From Bin80 sp965203305 (GTDB taxonomy: Bacteria > Bacteroidota > Rhodothermia > Rhodothermales > Bin80): DNA of 64,000 nt. Positions within the stretch are counted from its first letter, which is position 1. Every line of letters begins with the position of its first letter. Of this stretch, positions 36,827 through 46,946 are shown piece by piece. The notes beneath the pieces are model-generated. The model was not told the DNA's origin and ran no database searches. It worked only from the letters and a program-made list of their open reading frames with translations. The stretch lies in NCBI GenBank assembly GCA_965203305.1, contig OZ241874.1, forward strand, positions 1,426,001 to 1,490,000. Reading direction: 5' to 3'. Both the position numbers and the translations under genes were made by a program.

Positions 36827-39800
36827 ATGAACCATCCGCTGGACAATCTTCTTGACTTCTACCGGACTCACGCCATCAGTGAGCGTGACAAGGGAACTGC
36901 ATTTGAGAAGCTGATCGCAGCATGGCTGGTTATTGATCCGGTGCAGGTGAAACGCTTTGCCCAAGTTGAACTCTGGTCTGATTGGGCAGACCGTCAGAAG
37001 CAGGATCGCAGTGATGTCGGAATTGATCTTGTAGCAACATGCCATGACGGAAGTCTGGTGGCCGTGCAGTGCAAATTCTTTGATGCAGATCGTCGCATCC
37101 GAAAGGACGATATTGACAGTTTTATTTCAGCTTCGGCAAAGCATACATTCGCGGGGCGAGTGATCGTGGAAACGACGGATGTTCCGTGGAGTGACAAGGC
37201 CGGGGCAATGTTGCATGGGCAAAGGATTCCGACAGTGCGGATAGGGCTTCGCGATTTGCGCGAAAGCAAGGTAAACTGGCCAGTGATTGGAGGAGAGGGC
37301 AATATTGTGCGTTCCGATCCGAAGAAACTGCGACCGGATCAGACGGAGGCAATTGAGGCAGTACAGGCAGGGCTTAGGGATGCCGACCGGGGGAAGCTTA
37401 TTATGGCCTGTGGCACGGGAAAGACACTGATTGGGCTGCGTATTGCCGAGAAGAGAGTGGGGCAGGGCGGACATGTGCTGCTGCTTGTCCCGTCTCTTGC
37501 ACTGATGGCACAGACAGTGCGTGAATGGTGTGTAGATTCAGATGAGAGTGTCCCGCTTACGGCATTTGCTGTATGCTCTGACAAGCAGGTGGGCAGGAGA
37601 AGACGGAGTCAGAATGATGTAGCGGAACTTGAGGTCACGGATCTTGCTTTTCCGGCGACAACGGATGCGGCGGAACTCTCTCAGAAGGTTGCCGAGTCAG
37701 ACGCAGGCTCCATGCGTGTCGTATTCGCGACCTATCAGTCAATCTCTGTGATCGCGGCTGGTCAGGCACATCATGGACTTCCCGAATTTGATCTGATCGT
37801 CTGCGACGAGGCCCATCGCACCACAGGCGTTACGTTTGCGGGAGAGGACCAGTCAGAGTTCGTAAAGGTGCATGATAACGAACTCATTCGGGGGCGCAAG
37901 CGAATTTACATGACAGCAACGCCCCGTATCTACGGGGAGAATGCAAAGTCAAGGGCACGAGACACGAAGGCTGTCCTGTCCTCCATGGATGATCCAGAGC
38001 TTTATGGGGAAGTTCTGTTCTATCACGGCTTTGCACGGGCAGTGGAAAGCAATATTCTGACGGATTACCGTGTCATCGTTTTGGCCATGGACGAGGGGAA
38101 GGTGAGTGCAGCGGTACAGAAACGTCTTGCGGACAAAAATTCGGAGCTTCAGCTTGACGATGTTACAAAGATTGTTGGCTGCTGGAAAGCACTGTCAAAA
38201 ATAGGGATTGAGCTGGGAAGATCGGATGATCACTCTCCCATGCGTCGTGCTCTGGCGTTTTGCCGAAGCATTGCCAGTTCAAAGGTGATTCGGGATGAGT
38301 TTGAGAAGGTGGTATCAGAGTTTCTGTCTCTGCTGCCCAAGGAAAGCCAGCAGGGAGCTTTCTGCGAAATCAGGCATGTAGATGGCACCCAGAAGGCTCG
38401 CGAGCGGGGCAAGAACCTTGACTGGCTCAAGGAAGATGCAGGCGAGAATGTCTGCCGGATTCTGAGCAATGCCCGATGTCTTACCGAAGGCGTTGATGTG
38501 CCAGCCCTGGATGCCATCCTCTTTCTGAATCCACGGAAAAGCCAGATTGATGTTGTGCAGGCTGTAGGAAGGGTGATGCGCAAGGCGGCTGGCAAGAAAA
38601 TGGGCTATGTCATCCTGCCGGTTGGCATTCCGCCGGGAGTTCCCGCTGATATTGCCCTTGGCAACAATAAAAAGTACCGCGTGGTCTGGCAAATCCTGAA
38701 TGCACTGCGTGCTCACGACGAGAGGCTTGATGCAGTGATTAATCAGGGCGGGCTTGGCCAGAATGTCAGTGATCGTATCCTGATTGTAGATGGCAGAGAG
38801 CTCGGGGAGAGCTCCGAAATTCAGTCAGTGACGGCAACAGTGGAAAAATTGCCGGAACGCTCCTCAGGTGGAGGTCCAGATATCATCGGGAGCGGCAGCG
38901 GAGGTACAGATAGCAAGGGTGATGATGACTCTGGCAGTGGTGGTGGGGGAGAATCGGGGGATGGAGCCGTTGTGATTGATGATTTCACGCGGGCGGTGAT
39001 GGCGAAGATTGTTGAGAAGTGCGGTACCCGTGATTACTGGGAAGACTGGGCAAAGGACGTGGCCGAGATTGCGGAGCGTCATGTCACCCGGATCACAAGT
39101 CTGATAGAGCAGCCAGATACAGATGCCCGGTCCTTCTTTCAGGATTTCCTGCGAGAGTTGCGTGATGATCTCAATGAGTCCATTACGGAACGCGATGCCA
39201 TTGAGATGCTGGCACAGCATCTGATCACGCGTCCTGTATTCGGTGCACTGTTCCAGGAGCATGCGTTTATTGATCAGAATCCGGTTTCGGCTGCCATGAC
39301 CGAGATTCTGTCAGTGATTGACGAAGCGCAGGTAGATCGCGAAGGGAAGACGCTGGAGGGGTTTTATGCCTCCGTACGTCGGCGTGCAGAGGGGATTACC
39401 GATCCTGTGGCACGGCAGAACCTGATCGTTGAACTTTACGAGAAGTTCTTCAAGGAGGCATTCCCTCGTACCACCAAAATGCTTGGCATTGTCTATACGC
39501 CAGTAGAGGTAGTAGACTTTATTATCAGGTCCGTCAATGATGTACTGGAGGACGAATTTGGACAGACCATCGGTTCAAAAGGAGTTCACATTCTGGATCC
39601 TTTTGCGGGTACAGGCACCTTCATTACCAGGCTGTTGCAGTCGGGTCTGATTTCCCCAGAAGACTTGGAGCGCAAGTATCGCACGGAGATTCATGCGAAC
39701 GAGATCGTGCTGCTTGCCTACTACATTGCAGCAATCAATATTGAATCCGTTCTTCACTCTGTCACTGAACGCAAGGAGTACCTGCCTTACGAAGGCATAT

Positions 39801-41767
39801 GCCTGACCGACACGTTTGCCCTGCATGAGCGTGACGATGAGCTTTCATTTTATATGAAGGACAATACGGACCGGCGGGAGCGGCAGAAGGAGACGGATAT
39901 TCAGGTCATCATTGGCAATCCACCCTACTCTGTTGGGCAAAGGAGCGAAAATGACAATGAGAAAAATGTAGACTACACGAAGCTGGATGAGCGGATTCAA
40001 TCCACCTATGCACGGCGTTCTAATGCCTCTAACTTGCGCAATTTGTATGACAGCTACATCCGTGCGATTCGCTGGGGCAGTGATCGGCTTGGGAAGGCCG
40101 GGGTGATGGCCTTCGTATCTGGCAGTGCTTGGGTGGAACGATCCTTCGCTGATGGCATGCGCAGGTGTCTGCATGAGGACTTTTCCAGCATCCATGTGTT
40201 CCATTTACGTGGAGATATTCGCAAAAACATGTTGTCAGGAAGCCGTGCAGGTGAGGGAGGGAATATATTTGGGCAGGGCAGCATGACAGGCATTGCAATC
40301 ACGGTACTTGTCAAGAATCCCGATGCTTCGGAGCAGGGGCGGATTCTGTTCCATGATATTGGAGATAATCTGGATCAAACACAGAAACTCAATATCATCA
40401 GAACGCTTGGAAGCATCCGCGGGATCAATAAGGCAGATGGATGGAGTGTGATTCAACCTGACGAGTATGGTGACTGGCTAGACCAGCGTGATCAGAGCTT
40501 TGAGAAGTATCCAAAAATCGGAGACAAGAAAAGTAAAACAGGAAATGTGCTATTCCAGAATTACTCCTTGGGTGTCATCACCAAAAGAGATGTCTGGTGT
40601 ATCAACCCGTCTCGGGAAGCGTTGACTGAAAATGTTGAGAGAACGATACAATTTTACAATAGCGAGGTAATTCGTTGGCTTGAGAACAAGAAAGTCACCG
40701 AATCCAGGGAAGAGTACGACTTAGAAATTGATGATTTTGTCAATACGGACCCAATGAAAATCAAATGGTCTCCATATCTCAAGGCTATATTACGGCGAGG
40801 GAAAAAGCTAGCTGTGGAGGACGGGCAATTTTTACCCTGCATGTACCGCCCCTTCACCAAGCAATGGCAATTCTTTAGCCGCAGACTGAATGAGATGGTT
40901 AATTTTATGCCGTCTATATTCCCAAATGCCAATCTGGCTAATCGAGTGATTATATTGACGGGCAAAGGTGGGCGATCAGGCTTCTCCATCCTGATGGTTG
41001 GTTCACTTTTGAACCATCATACGATTGACTCAGGGCAATGCTTTCCGTTCTGGTTCTATCCAGAAAGCGAGACAGGCGAATCTGCAGCCCCGAAGATGTT
41101 TTCAGAGAACGGTACGGCTCAGAGGCGGAGGCATGCCATTACTGACTACGCTGTGGAGTATTTCCGCAAAGCCTATCCATCCGAGTCTGTCAGTCGGGAG
41201 GATACCTTCCACTACATCTATGGGCTGCTCCATTCAGAAGACTATCGTAGTCGCTTCCGTGCCAACCTCACCAAGGAGTTACCGCGGATCCCCTGTGTGA
41301 AATCAACAGAAGACTATCGGGCATTCCGGGATGCAGGGCAGTATCTCGGGGAGCTGCATATCGGATATGAGGAGGTGGATCTATATCCGGCAACTATTGA
41401 CACCGATGGAAAGCTGCTCATGGATGATCCCGAGAAGGTGTACAGGGTCACGAAAATGAAGCATCCCCGTTCAGGAAAGAACAAGGACAAATCAACCATA
41501 ATCTACAACTCTCACATCACTGTGCGAAATATTCCCGAAGAGGCATGGGGTTATGTGCTGAACGGCAAGGCCGCACTTGAATGGGTCATGGACCGCCAAT
41601 GTGTCAAAACCGACAAAAAGAGCGGGATCGTCAGTGATGCCAACTGCTATGCCATTGAGACCGTGGGCAATCCTCGCTATCCACTGGACCTGCTACTTCG
41701 GATGATCACCGTCAGTCTGGAAACCGTGAAAACCGTTCAGAATCTGCCTGAGCTGGTGATTGATTGA
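36827..41767 (+). CDS. Type ISP restriction-modification enzyme (single chain)
   Basis: 1646 residues in one frame. Residues about 20-130 form an Mrr-like nuclease (SDVGIDLVATC, then VAVQCKF). A superfamily 2 translocase follows: Walker A MACGTGKTLIG (near 191), DEAH (near 326), TATPRIYG, and QAVGRVMRK. An N6-adenine methyltransferase comes next: motif I ILDPFAGTG (near 921) and motif IV IIGNPPYSVG (near 1030). The C-terminal 400 residues should hold the target recognition domain. Such enzymes (LlaGI/LlaBIII type) recognise an asymmetric site, methylate one strand and cleave unmodified invading DNA after translocation. All catalytic motifs look intact. An Asp/Gly/Ser-rich linker lies near residues 685-710. 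Confidence 0.9.
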   Translation: MNHPLDNLLDFYRTHAISERDKGTAFEKLIAAWLVIDPVQVKRFAQVELWSDWADRQKQDRSDVGIDLVATCHDGSLVAVQCKFFDADRRIRKDDIDSFISASAKHTFAGRVIVETTDVPWSDKAGAMLHGQRIPTVRIGLRDLRESKVNWPVIGGEGNIVRSDPKKLRPDQTEAIEAVQAGLRDADRGKLIMACGTGKTLIGLRIAEKRVGQGGHVLLLVPSLALMAQTVREWCVDSDESVPLTAFAVCSDKQVGRRRRSQNDVAELEVTDLAFPATTDAAELSQKVAESDAGSMRVVFATYQSISVIAAGQAHHGLPEFDLIVCDEAHRTTGVTFAGEDQSEFVKVHDNELIRGRKRIYMTATPRIYGENAKSRARDTKAVLSSMDDPELYGEVLFYHGFARAVESNILTDYRVIVLAMDEGKVSAAVQKRLADKNSELQLDDVTKIVGCWKALSKIGIELGRSDDHSPMRRALAFCRSIASSKVIRDEFEKVVSEFLSLLPKESQQGAFCEIRHVDGTQKARERGKNLDWLKEDAGENVCRILSNARCLTEGVDVPALDAILFLNPRKSQIDVVQAVGRVMRKAAGKKMGYVILPVGIPPGVPADIALGNNKKYRVVWQILNALRAHDERLDAVINQGGLGQNVSDRILIVDGRELGESSEIQSVTATVEKLPERSSGGGPDIIGSGSGGTDSKGDDDSGSGGGGESGDGAVVIDDFTRAVMAKIVEKCGTRDYWEDWAKDVAEIAERHVTRITSLIEQPDTDARSFFQDFLRELRDDLNESITERDAIEMLAQHLITRPVFGALFQEHAFIDQNPVSAAMTEILSVIDEAQVDREGKTLEGFYASVRRRAEGITDPVARQNLIVELYEKFFKEAFPRTTKMLGIVYTPVEVVDFIIRSVNDVLEDEFGQTIGSKGVHILDPFAGTGTFITRLLQSGLISPEDLERKYRTEIHANEIVLLAYYIAAINIESVLHSVTERKEYLPYEGICLTDTFALHERDDELSFYMKDNTDRRERQKETDIQVIIGNPPYSVGQRSENDNEKNVDYTKLDERIQSTYARRSNASNLRNLYDSYIRAIRWGSDRLGKAGVMAFVSGSAWVERSFADGMRRCLHEDFSSIHVFHLRGDIRKNMLSGSRAGEGGNIFGQGSMTGIAITVLVKNPDASEQGRILFHDIGDNLDQTQKLNIIRTLGSIRGINKADGWSVIQPDEYGDWLDQRDQSFEKYPKIGDKKSKTGNVLFQNYSLGVITKRDVWCINPSREALTENVERTIQFYNSEVIRWLENKKVTESREEYDLEIDDFVNTDPMKIKWSPYLKAILRRGKKLAVEDGQFLPCMYRPFTKQWQFFSRRLNEMVNFMPSIFPNANLANRVIILTGKGGRSGFSILMVGSLLNHHTIDSGQCFPFWFYPESETGESAAPKMFSENGTAQRRRHAITDYAVEYFRKAYPSESVSREDTFHYIYGLLHSEDYRSRFRANLTKELPRIPCVKSTEDYRAFRDAGQYLGELHIGYEEVDLYPATIDTDGKLLMDDPEKVYRVTKMKHPRSGKNKDKSTIIYNSHITVRNIPEEAWGYVLNGKAALEWVMDRQCVKTDKKSGIVSDANCYAIETVGNPRYPLDLLLRMITVSLETVKTVQNLPELVID

Positions 41768-42246
41768 GAAAAAAGATATCCTGCACCATGCCAAATACTC
41801 CTGTCAGGGAGTGCACGAATCAGATGTGTCTATCCGAAAGTCCATGACTACGGAGCTGGTTGGAGATACATTTGCGTTCGGGGATTATGCCGGGCTGTGA
41901 GAGTAACAAGCCCGTGAAGTGTCGTCGTCGCAGTGGAATTACATCTGATTTGTACACGGAGGAGTGGTGATTCTGCGCGACAGTTGCGAGGACGGACACA
42001 GGATGTTCTGTGCGTAGCATCTCTGTTGTTTTGGGGCAGAGGGCCGGGATGAGGCAACCCCAGTGGCGGAGGTATTTTGATGCAATGGGAAGGTTGTGTG
42101 GCATCTTGGCAACATTGTTCGGGGAAGTGGAATCAAAACACCAGCCATCCCACAGAAATCAATCCATGGCTCCCCCAAAACTGAGCACCCCGATACATCA
42201 TCATAGCGTACCGGGGCACTCCGTTTGAACAGTCTCCGTTCTTCCC
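41768..42246. other. Intergenic region, 479 bases
   Basis: Convergent gap between the type ISP gene and the truncated T9SS gene. It contains the hairpin at 42183-42221; otherwise no gene or RNA recognised. Confidence 0.4.
42183..42221 (-). terminator. Hairpin after the truncated T9SS paralogue
   Basis: GAGCACCCCGATAC pairs with GTACCGGGGCACTC. Read as minus-strand RNA, the differences from the hairpin at 23163 are absorbed by G-U pairs, so the stem is kept. TTTT follows it on the minus strand. It starts 26 bases after the stop at 42247. Confidence 0.6.
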
Positions 42247-44532
42247 TTACTTCACCAGAGTCATGCGCCCGGTCTTCACATGCCTTTGCTCCGCTCCAGT
42301 CACCATGATCCGGTACAGGTAGGTTCCGCTTGCCAGGCGGGTTGCATTGAGTTCCACGCTCCGGTTTGCTCCTGCGTCCATCTCCTGCGCAGGGAGCACC
42401 ATCACCTCCCGTCCCAGCATGTCTACAATCTGGATCTGCACCTGTGCATTCCCTGGCAGGTCAAACTGGATTTTTGTGCTCGGATTGAACGGGTTCGGAT
42501 AGTTCCCATGCAAGGCAAACTCCGTCGGAAGCTCTGCACTCCCCTCCACCCCGGTCACCGTCTGTACCGGGACGATCTCCCCATCCCTGTCCACTCCCAG
42601 AATCGTCAGATCGTTCCGCATCCCGGACAGGTTCAGCACCAGCGTCTGCCCTCCGTATCCGTACAGGTCCAGCTCGTAGAACTCCTCTACATCTCCATCC
42701 ATGGACTTCACCTGCATGACTTGCACTCCCGGATCCATCGAGACGTATCGTCGGGTGTCCTCATCCAGCATCAGGTTCCCCGCCAGGGTCATCACCGGCA
42801 TCATGGGATCGGTCGGGTCCATCACCTGCACACGCGCTGCTCCGAGATCCGCCGATCCGTGCACCAGTCGCACCTCTGCTTTGGTGGCAATCGACGAGGT
42901 CATTCGCATGTCCAGCACCTTCAGCTTTGGTTCTGCCAGACTCCCGTGCGCAATCACCACCGTATTCGTGTTTGGATTCAGGGACAGAGTGCTCGTGATC
43001 GCCTGCTCTGTCGGCACTCCCGCCGCCTGGATCTTCAGTTCATGGCTGCCTGCTCCTACCGGACGGTACGCCGTTGCCTCCCGGAACCGCAGATTGCTGC
43101 GGATCCGCACCTCTCCCAGATGCACCTCTGCCGGGCTTGTTAGCGGCAGGTTGTGAATGAACTGCAGGTTCGCCCGTCCCCTGCTCAGATCAGCCTGGTC
43201 AATCGGATTCTCAATCCCATTCGCCGCAATCCCGAAGATCGCACAGCTCCCCAGTCCAATCCCCTCCTGCGTCAGGTTCACCACCCCGTTGAGGTAGCCA
43301 TTCACGGCAAATGAGCTCGCATCCGCCTGTGCAGGAACCCGTCCCGCCAGTTTCGGATTCTTCCACATGCAGTCCCACTGCACGATCCGCAGCCGCGTGA
43401 CATCCGTCACATTCTGGAGCCCCGCCGCGGCAACCCGAAGGTTCGTATTCGTCGGCAACGCCTCCTTCCCCAGATCCACCTTCCAGAACAAGTCCGCATG
43501 CACATCCAGCGTCAGGCTGCCTCCCACCGCTGGAACCATAAAATTCTGCCATTCCGGCATTTTCTCGTCCGTGACCATGACTGGAGTCACGGTCACGGCA
43601 GTCGTGTCATTCAGGTCCGAGGGCAGTTGCAGGATGAGCGGACGATAGGACGACATCTCTCCCTGCTCCCTCCCCACCGGGAACAGATACCCCCCGCTCT
43701 CGGCTCCCGTGCCTGCAATCCCCTGTAATATGTGACGCACCACCGGGGCACTTGCCACATAGGACTGGCTGGAACCACGCAGGATGCTAGCCTTGCATAC
43801 CTCGTCATTGTCCGCACCGCACTTGCTCCCTTCCTGTGCCGAACTCCTACCACGGAGCTCCTGCTCTGACTGCACATTCTGCACCGTCCAAGTGTATACC
43901 TTTGTACTGTCACTGTATACTTTTCCCCGGAGAAGCGTCAAAGCGGCATCCTTCTGCTGCGTGATATTGCTCTTGAGCGTAATCCCCTTCGGATTGTCTA
44001 CCAAAACCGTATCCAGCTCTGTCTTTGCGGCGGTCATTACCTCCTGCCTCTCTTTCCCCTTGAACGCAATCTTCGCATCCAACATCCCCGCCTTTCCAAA
44101 ATGGAAGTCCCCATGCAAGACCAGCTTCGGAATCGACGTGGTACTCGTCTCCAATTCGTAGCGAACCGAGTCCTCTACCATATATGTCCCCATCACGGTC
44201 TTCGTCGTCTTGGGGCGCAGAGTCACCCCCACCACAACACTACTTCCCATGTTTCTCTTCTTCTGCGTGAAATTTCCACGGATCTCCACATGATGTTCCC
44301 TAGATGATCTGACTCTCAGACCGCCCATGTCATGGAGCGTCAAATCTCCCTCAAATACAATCTTCGCACCGAATGTAGAAAACGAAGCTGATCCCAAGGT
44401 AACATCTGATTTGATGGTCACCTGTTTTCCGTTCGTGATCATTCTCCCCTCCATGGCTGACAGGCTGTCAATCACAAGCTCTACCTCTGAATCACTCGGA
44501 CTCAGGAACCGTAAGGCCCCGGCAATATTTTC
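42247..44532 (-). pseudogene. 5'-truncated paralogue of the giant T9SS surface protein
   Basis: The C-terminal roughly 760 codons of a gene closely similar to the one at 23226-28413. It has the same ILRGSSQSYVASAPVVR region, two DUF4397-like modules (FIHNLPLTSP, VRLVHGSADLG), the type A sorting domain (NYPNPFNPSTKIQFDLP) and a KTGRMTLVK end. The frame is open right up to 44532, where the left end of the IS66-family element starts; the signal peptide and most of the passenger are missing. GTG at 44475 could start translation but would give a protein without export signal. It is therefore non-functional as a surface protein, but could donate sequence to the intact paralogue by recombination. 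Confidence 0.85.
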
Positions 44533-44819
44533 GTATCCGTCCGAACAGCCTCCATATAAGCTGTCAGGGGGGATACGCTGGTATGGTGGATTTGTGCCTT
44601 CCTGAGTCCACTCTGTGACCGAGGGGTGGTCGTGTTATCGGTCTGCGGGTTCTTCTGGCAGTCTGTTGTCTCTTCGTGATTCCATGCCGGGGATTTTTCC
44701 TGGAAGCTGGAGTGGCTGTATTGGAAGGGGATCTTGGGTGGGGATGGATTCAGGAACAGTATTTATATTTATGTTGCATAAATTTTCACTTTTAGTATTT
44801 TATGTTGTATATTTCCAGC

Positions 44820-46688
44820 ATGGAACGCATCGCTCCCATCCTGTCCGAGCACGCCCCGCCCCAGGAGATTCTGGAAGCTCTTCGGAAGAAGACCGCCGAG
44901 TGCGAGACCCTGCGAACGAAGTGCGAAGCCAGAGACCAGAAGATTGAGACCCTAGACCGGGAATGCGAGACCCTGCGAACGAAGTGCGAAGCCAGAGACC
45001 AGAAGATTGAGACCCTAGACCGGGAATGCGAGACCCTGCGAACGAAGTGCGAAGCCAGAGACCAGAAGATTGAGACCCTAGACCGGGAATGCGAGACCCT
45101 GCGAACGAAGTGCGAAGCCAGAGACCGGGAGATTGAGACCCTGGAAGCAAAGTGCGAGACCCAAGACCGGGAGAGCAAGACTCTGCGGGCAAAGTGCGAG
45201 ACCCAAGAGAAAAAGATCCAAGACTTGCGCAAAGAAATCCGCGCCCTCAAACAGGAGCTTGCCTTCGTGAGAAGTCAGAAGTATCGACCGAAAAGCGAGC
45301 GGCATGACCGTAGCCAGTATGAGATGTTTCCAGATCAGGTCTCTGCTGCCGCTTGGCACGAGGTGGAGCGGAAAGAGAGGCGGAAGAAGACCGGGAAAAA
45401 GCGCGTCTATATGGGGAAAGAATTCTGGAAGAACGCAGGACTGCCCGTAGAAACGGTCCGCATGGATCCCCCGGACAACCTTCCCCCCGATGCCAAACTC
45501 GTCGGGTATGTGGAGAGAGAAAAGCTGGCTCGCAAACCGGGACAGTTGTATGTCAAGTGCGAACTGTATCCGGTCTTTGCGAGGGAAGACGGCACGAAAC
45601 TGTGCGAGGCGCCGTTGCCCACCGACCGCGGACTGCGCAAGTGCCGGGCGGATGAGAGCCTGCTGACCCATCTGGTGCTCTCCAAGTATCTCTATCACCT
45701 CCCGATTGAGCGGATCGTGAAGCAGCTGCATCTGGAATCTGGCGTACAGATTTCCAAATCCACGGCAACGGACTGGGTACACCTGGTGGCCTCCCGGCTG
45801 GATCGCCTGAACCATCCCCTGCGCATGGAAGTGCTGGCAGATGGCTATATTCAGGCAGACGAAACCCGCATTCTGGTGCAGGATCGGGCGAAAAGCAGGG
45901 CCGGTGGCACCTATCACAGGGGCTGGTACTTTTTCTATACCTGTCCCATCTCTGGACTGATCCTGGTGGATTATCAGCCGACGCGTTCCCGGGCAGGGCC
46001 GACGGAAATGCTGGAGGGGTTCCGGGGAGAGTTGCAGACCGACGGCTATGCGGTCTACCATCAGTTTGGGAAAATAGACGGGATTGAACTGTTCGCGTGC
46101 TGGGCGCATGCCCGGCGGAAATTCAAGAATGCTCTGCGTGCCGAGGGAGAGAACTCCCCACAGGCGGAACAGGCTGTGGTGCTGATCCAGCAGCTGTATG
46201 CAGTGGAGGACGAGCTCCGCGAGCAGGGGGCAGACGCTGCGGAGCGGGTGCGGGTGCGCCAGGAGCAGTCCGTCCCCATCCTGCAGGTGCTGGAAGCCCT
46301 CCTGCGAGAACACACCGGGGACAATGACACCTTCTGGTTCAGAGCCGTGCGCTACACCCTGAAGCTATGGGATCGCCTGAGCGGCTTCACCCGCAATGGA
46401 CGCGTGGAGATTGACAACAATCTCGTGGAGAACCGGGTTCGTCCCATTGCACTGGGACGCAAGAACTACCTGTTTGCCGGCTCGCATGCGGCCGCCGCCA
46501 ATGCCGCCACGATCTACTCTCTGCTCAGTACTTGCCAACTCCATGAAGTCCATCCGCAGGAGTGGCTGATGGATATCCTGAGGCGCGTGGAAACCACGCC
46601 TGACGAAGAGCTCCACACGCTGCTGCCTCATCACTGGAAGGCGACCCGGCAGAAAGAACAACAAGTGCCACTCGCCAAGGCAGCATAG
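44820..46688 (+). CDS. tnpC: IS66-family transposase (TnpC)
   Basis: 622 residues from the ATG at 44820; an in-frame ATG at 44802 adds six. The N-terminal 110 residues are a coiled coil built from near-identical 21-residue units (ETLRTKCEARDQKIETLDREC). The zinc-finger/IS66 region includes KCELYPVFAREDGTKLCEAPLP, and the DDE catalytic core contains DGYIQADETRILV, QTDGYAVYHQF and NNLVENRVRPIALGRKNYLFAGS, with the final Glu. The C-terminal IS66 tail is intact, so the enzyme may be active. Encoded inside the element bounded by inverted repeats at 44533 and 46946. Confidence 0.93.
   Translation: MERIAPILSEHAPPQEILEALRKKTAECETLRTKCEARDQKIETLDRECETLRTKCEARDQKIETLDRECETLRTKCEARDQKIETLDRECETLRTKCEARDREIETLEAKCETQDRESKTLRAKCETQEKKIQDLRKEIRALKQELAFVRSQKYRPKSERHDRSQYEMFPDQVSAAAWHEVERKERRKKTGKKRVYMGKEFWKNAGLPVETVRMDPPDNLPPDAKLVGYVEREKLARKPGQLYVKCELYPVFAREDGTKLCEAPLPTDRGLRKCRADESLLTHLVLSKYLYHLPIERIVKQLHLESGVQISKSTATDWVHLVASRLDRLNHPLRMEVLADGYIQADETRILVQDRAKSRAGGTYHRGWYFFYTCPISGLILVDYQPTRSRAGPTEMLEGFRGELQTDGYAVYHQFGKIDGIELFACWAHARRKFKNALRAEGENSPQAEQAVVLIQQLYAVEDELREQGADAAERVRVRQEQSVPILQVLEALLREHTGDNDTFWFRAVRYTLKLWDRLSGFTRNGRVEIDNNLVENRVRPIALGRKNYLFAGSHAAAANAATIYSLLSTCQLHEVHPQEWLMDILRRVETTPDEELHTLLPHHWKATRQKEQQVPLAKAA
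44904..45155 (+). repeat. 63-bp tandem repeats within the transposase gene
   Basis: Three perfect 63-base copies (44904-44966, 44967-45029, 45030-45092), then a fourth whose second half has diverged. Each encodes 21 residues of coiled coil (three heptads), so copy number changes keep frame and helix register. Confidence 0.9.
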
Positions 46689-46946
46689 CCTCCCCCGCTT
46701 CCCCGCGGGAACGACACGGGATCCAAAACCATCGCTTGGTTCCCGCCAGAAAAAGTAGGACGCACCCGGCAGACCCGCACAGAACAGGGGACGAGAATCA
46801 CAAACGGAAACTCCCGGGAACACACAGAACCTCTCTGCCTTCGGAATCCCTGATCCCCTCACAGAATATGCCGCAGGAAGGCACCAACCCTAGACAGGGG
46901 CGTATGCCAAAATACAGGGGCAAGACAGGGCTGTTCGGACGCTTAC

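Larger units (their letters stand above)
44533..46946 (+). mobile_element. IS66-family element (ISBst12-like, tnpC only)
   Basis: 2414 bases. The left end is GTATCCGTCCGAACAGCC (44533-44550), and the right end, on the opposite strand, is GTAAGCGTCCGAACAGCC (ending at 46946): 16 of 18 match. GTAAGCG is the usual IS66-family terminus. Only the tnpC-type transposase is present; tnpA and tnpB are absent, as in the ISBst12 subgroup. The eight bases outside the left end (ATATTTTC) and right end (GATGAAAC) differ, so no 8-bp target duplication remains. Confidence 0.85.

Noticed and set aside
45078..46313. 411-codon minus-strand open frame opposite the IS66 transposase
   Set aside because: The plus strand has the full transposase with DDE motifs; the antisense frame has no recognisable motif.
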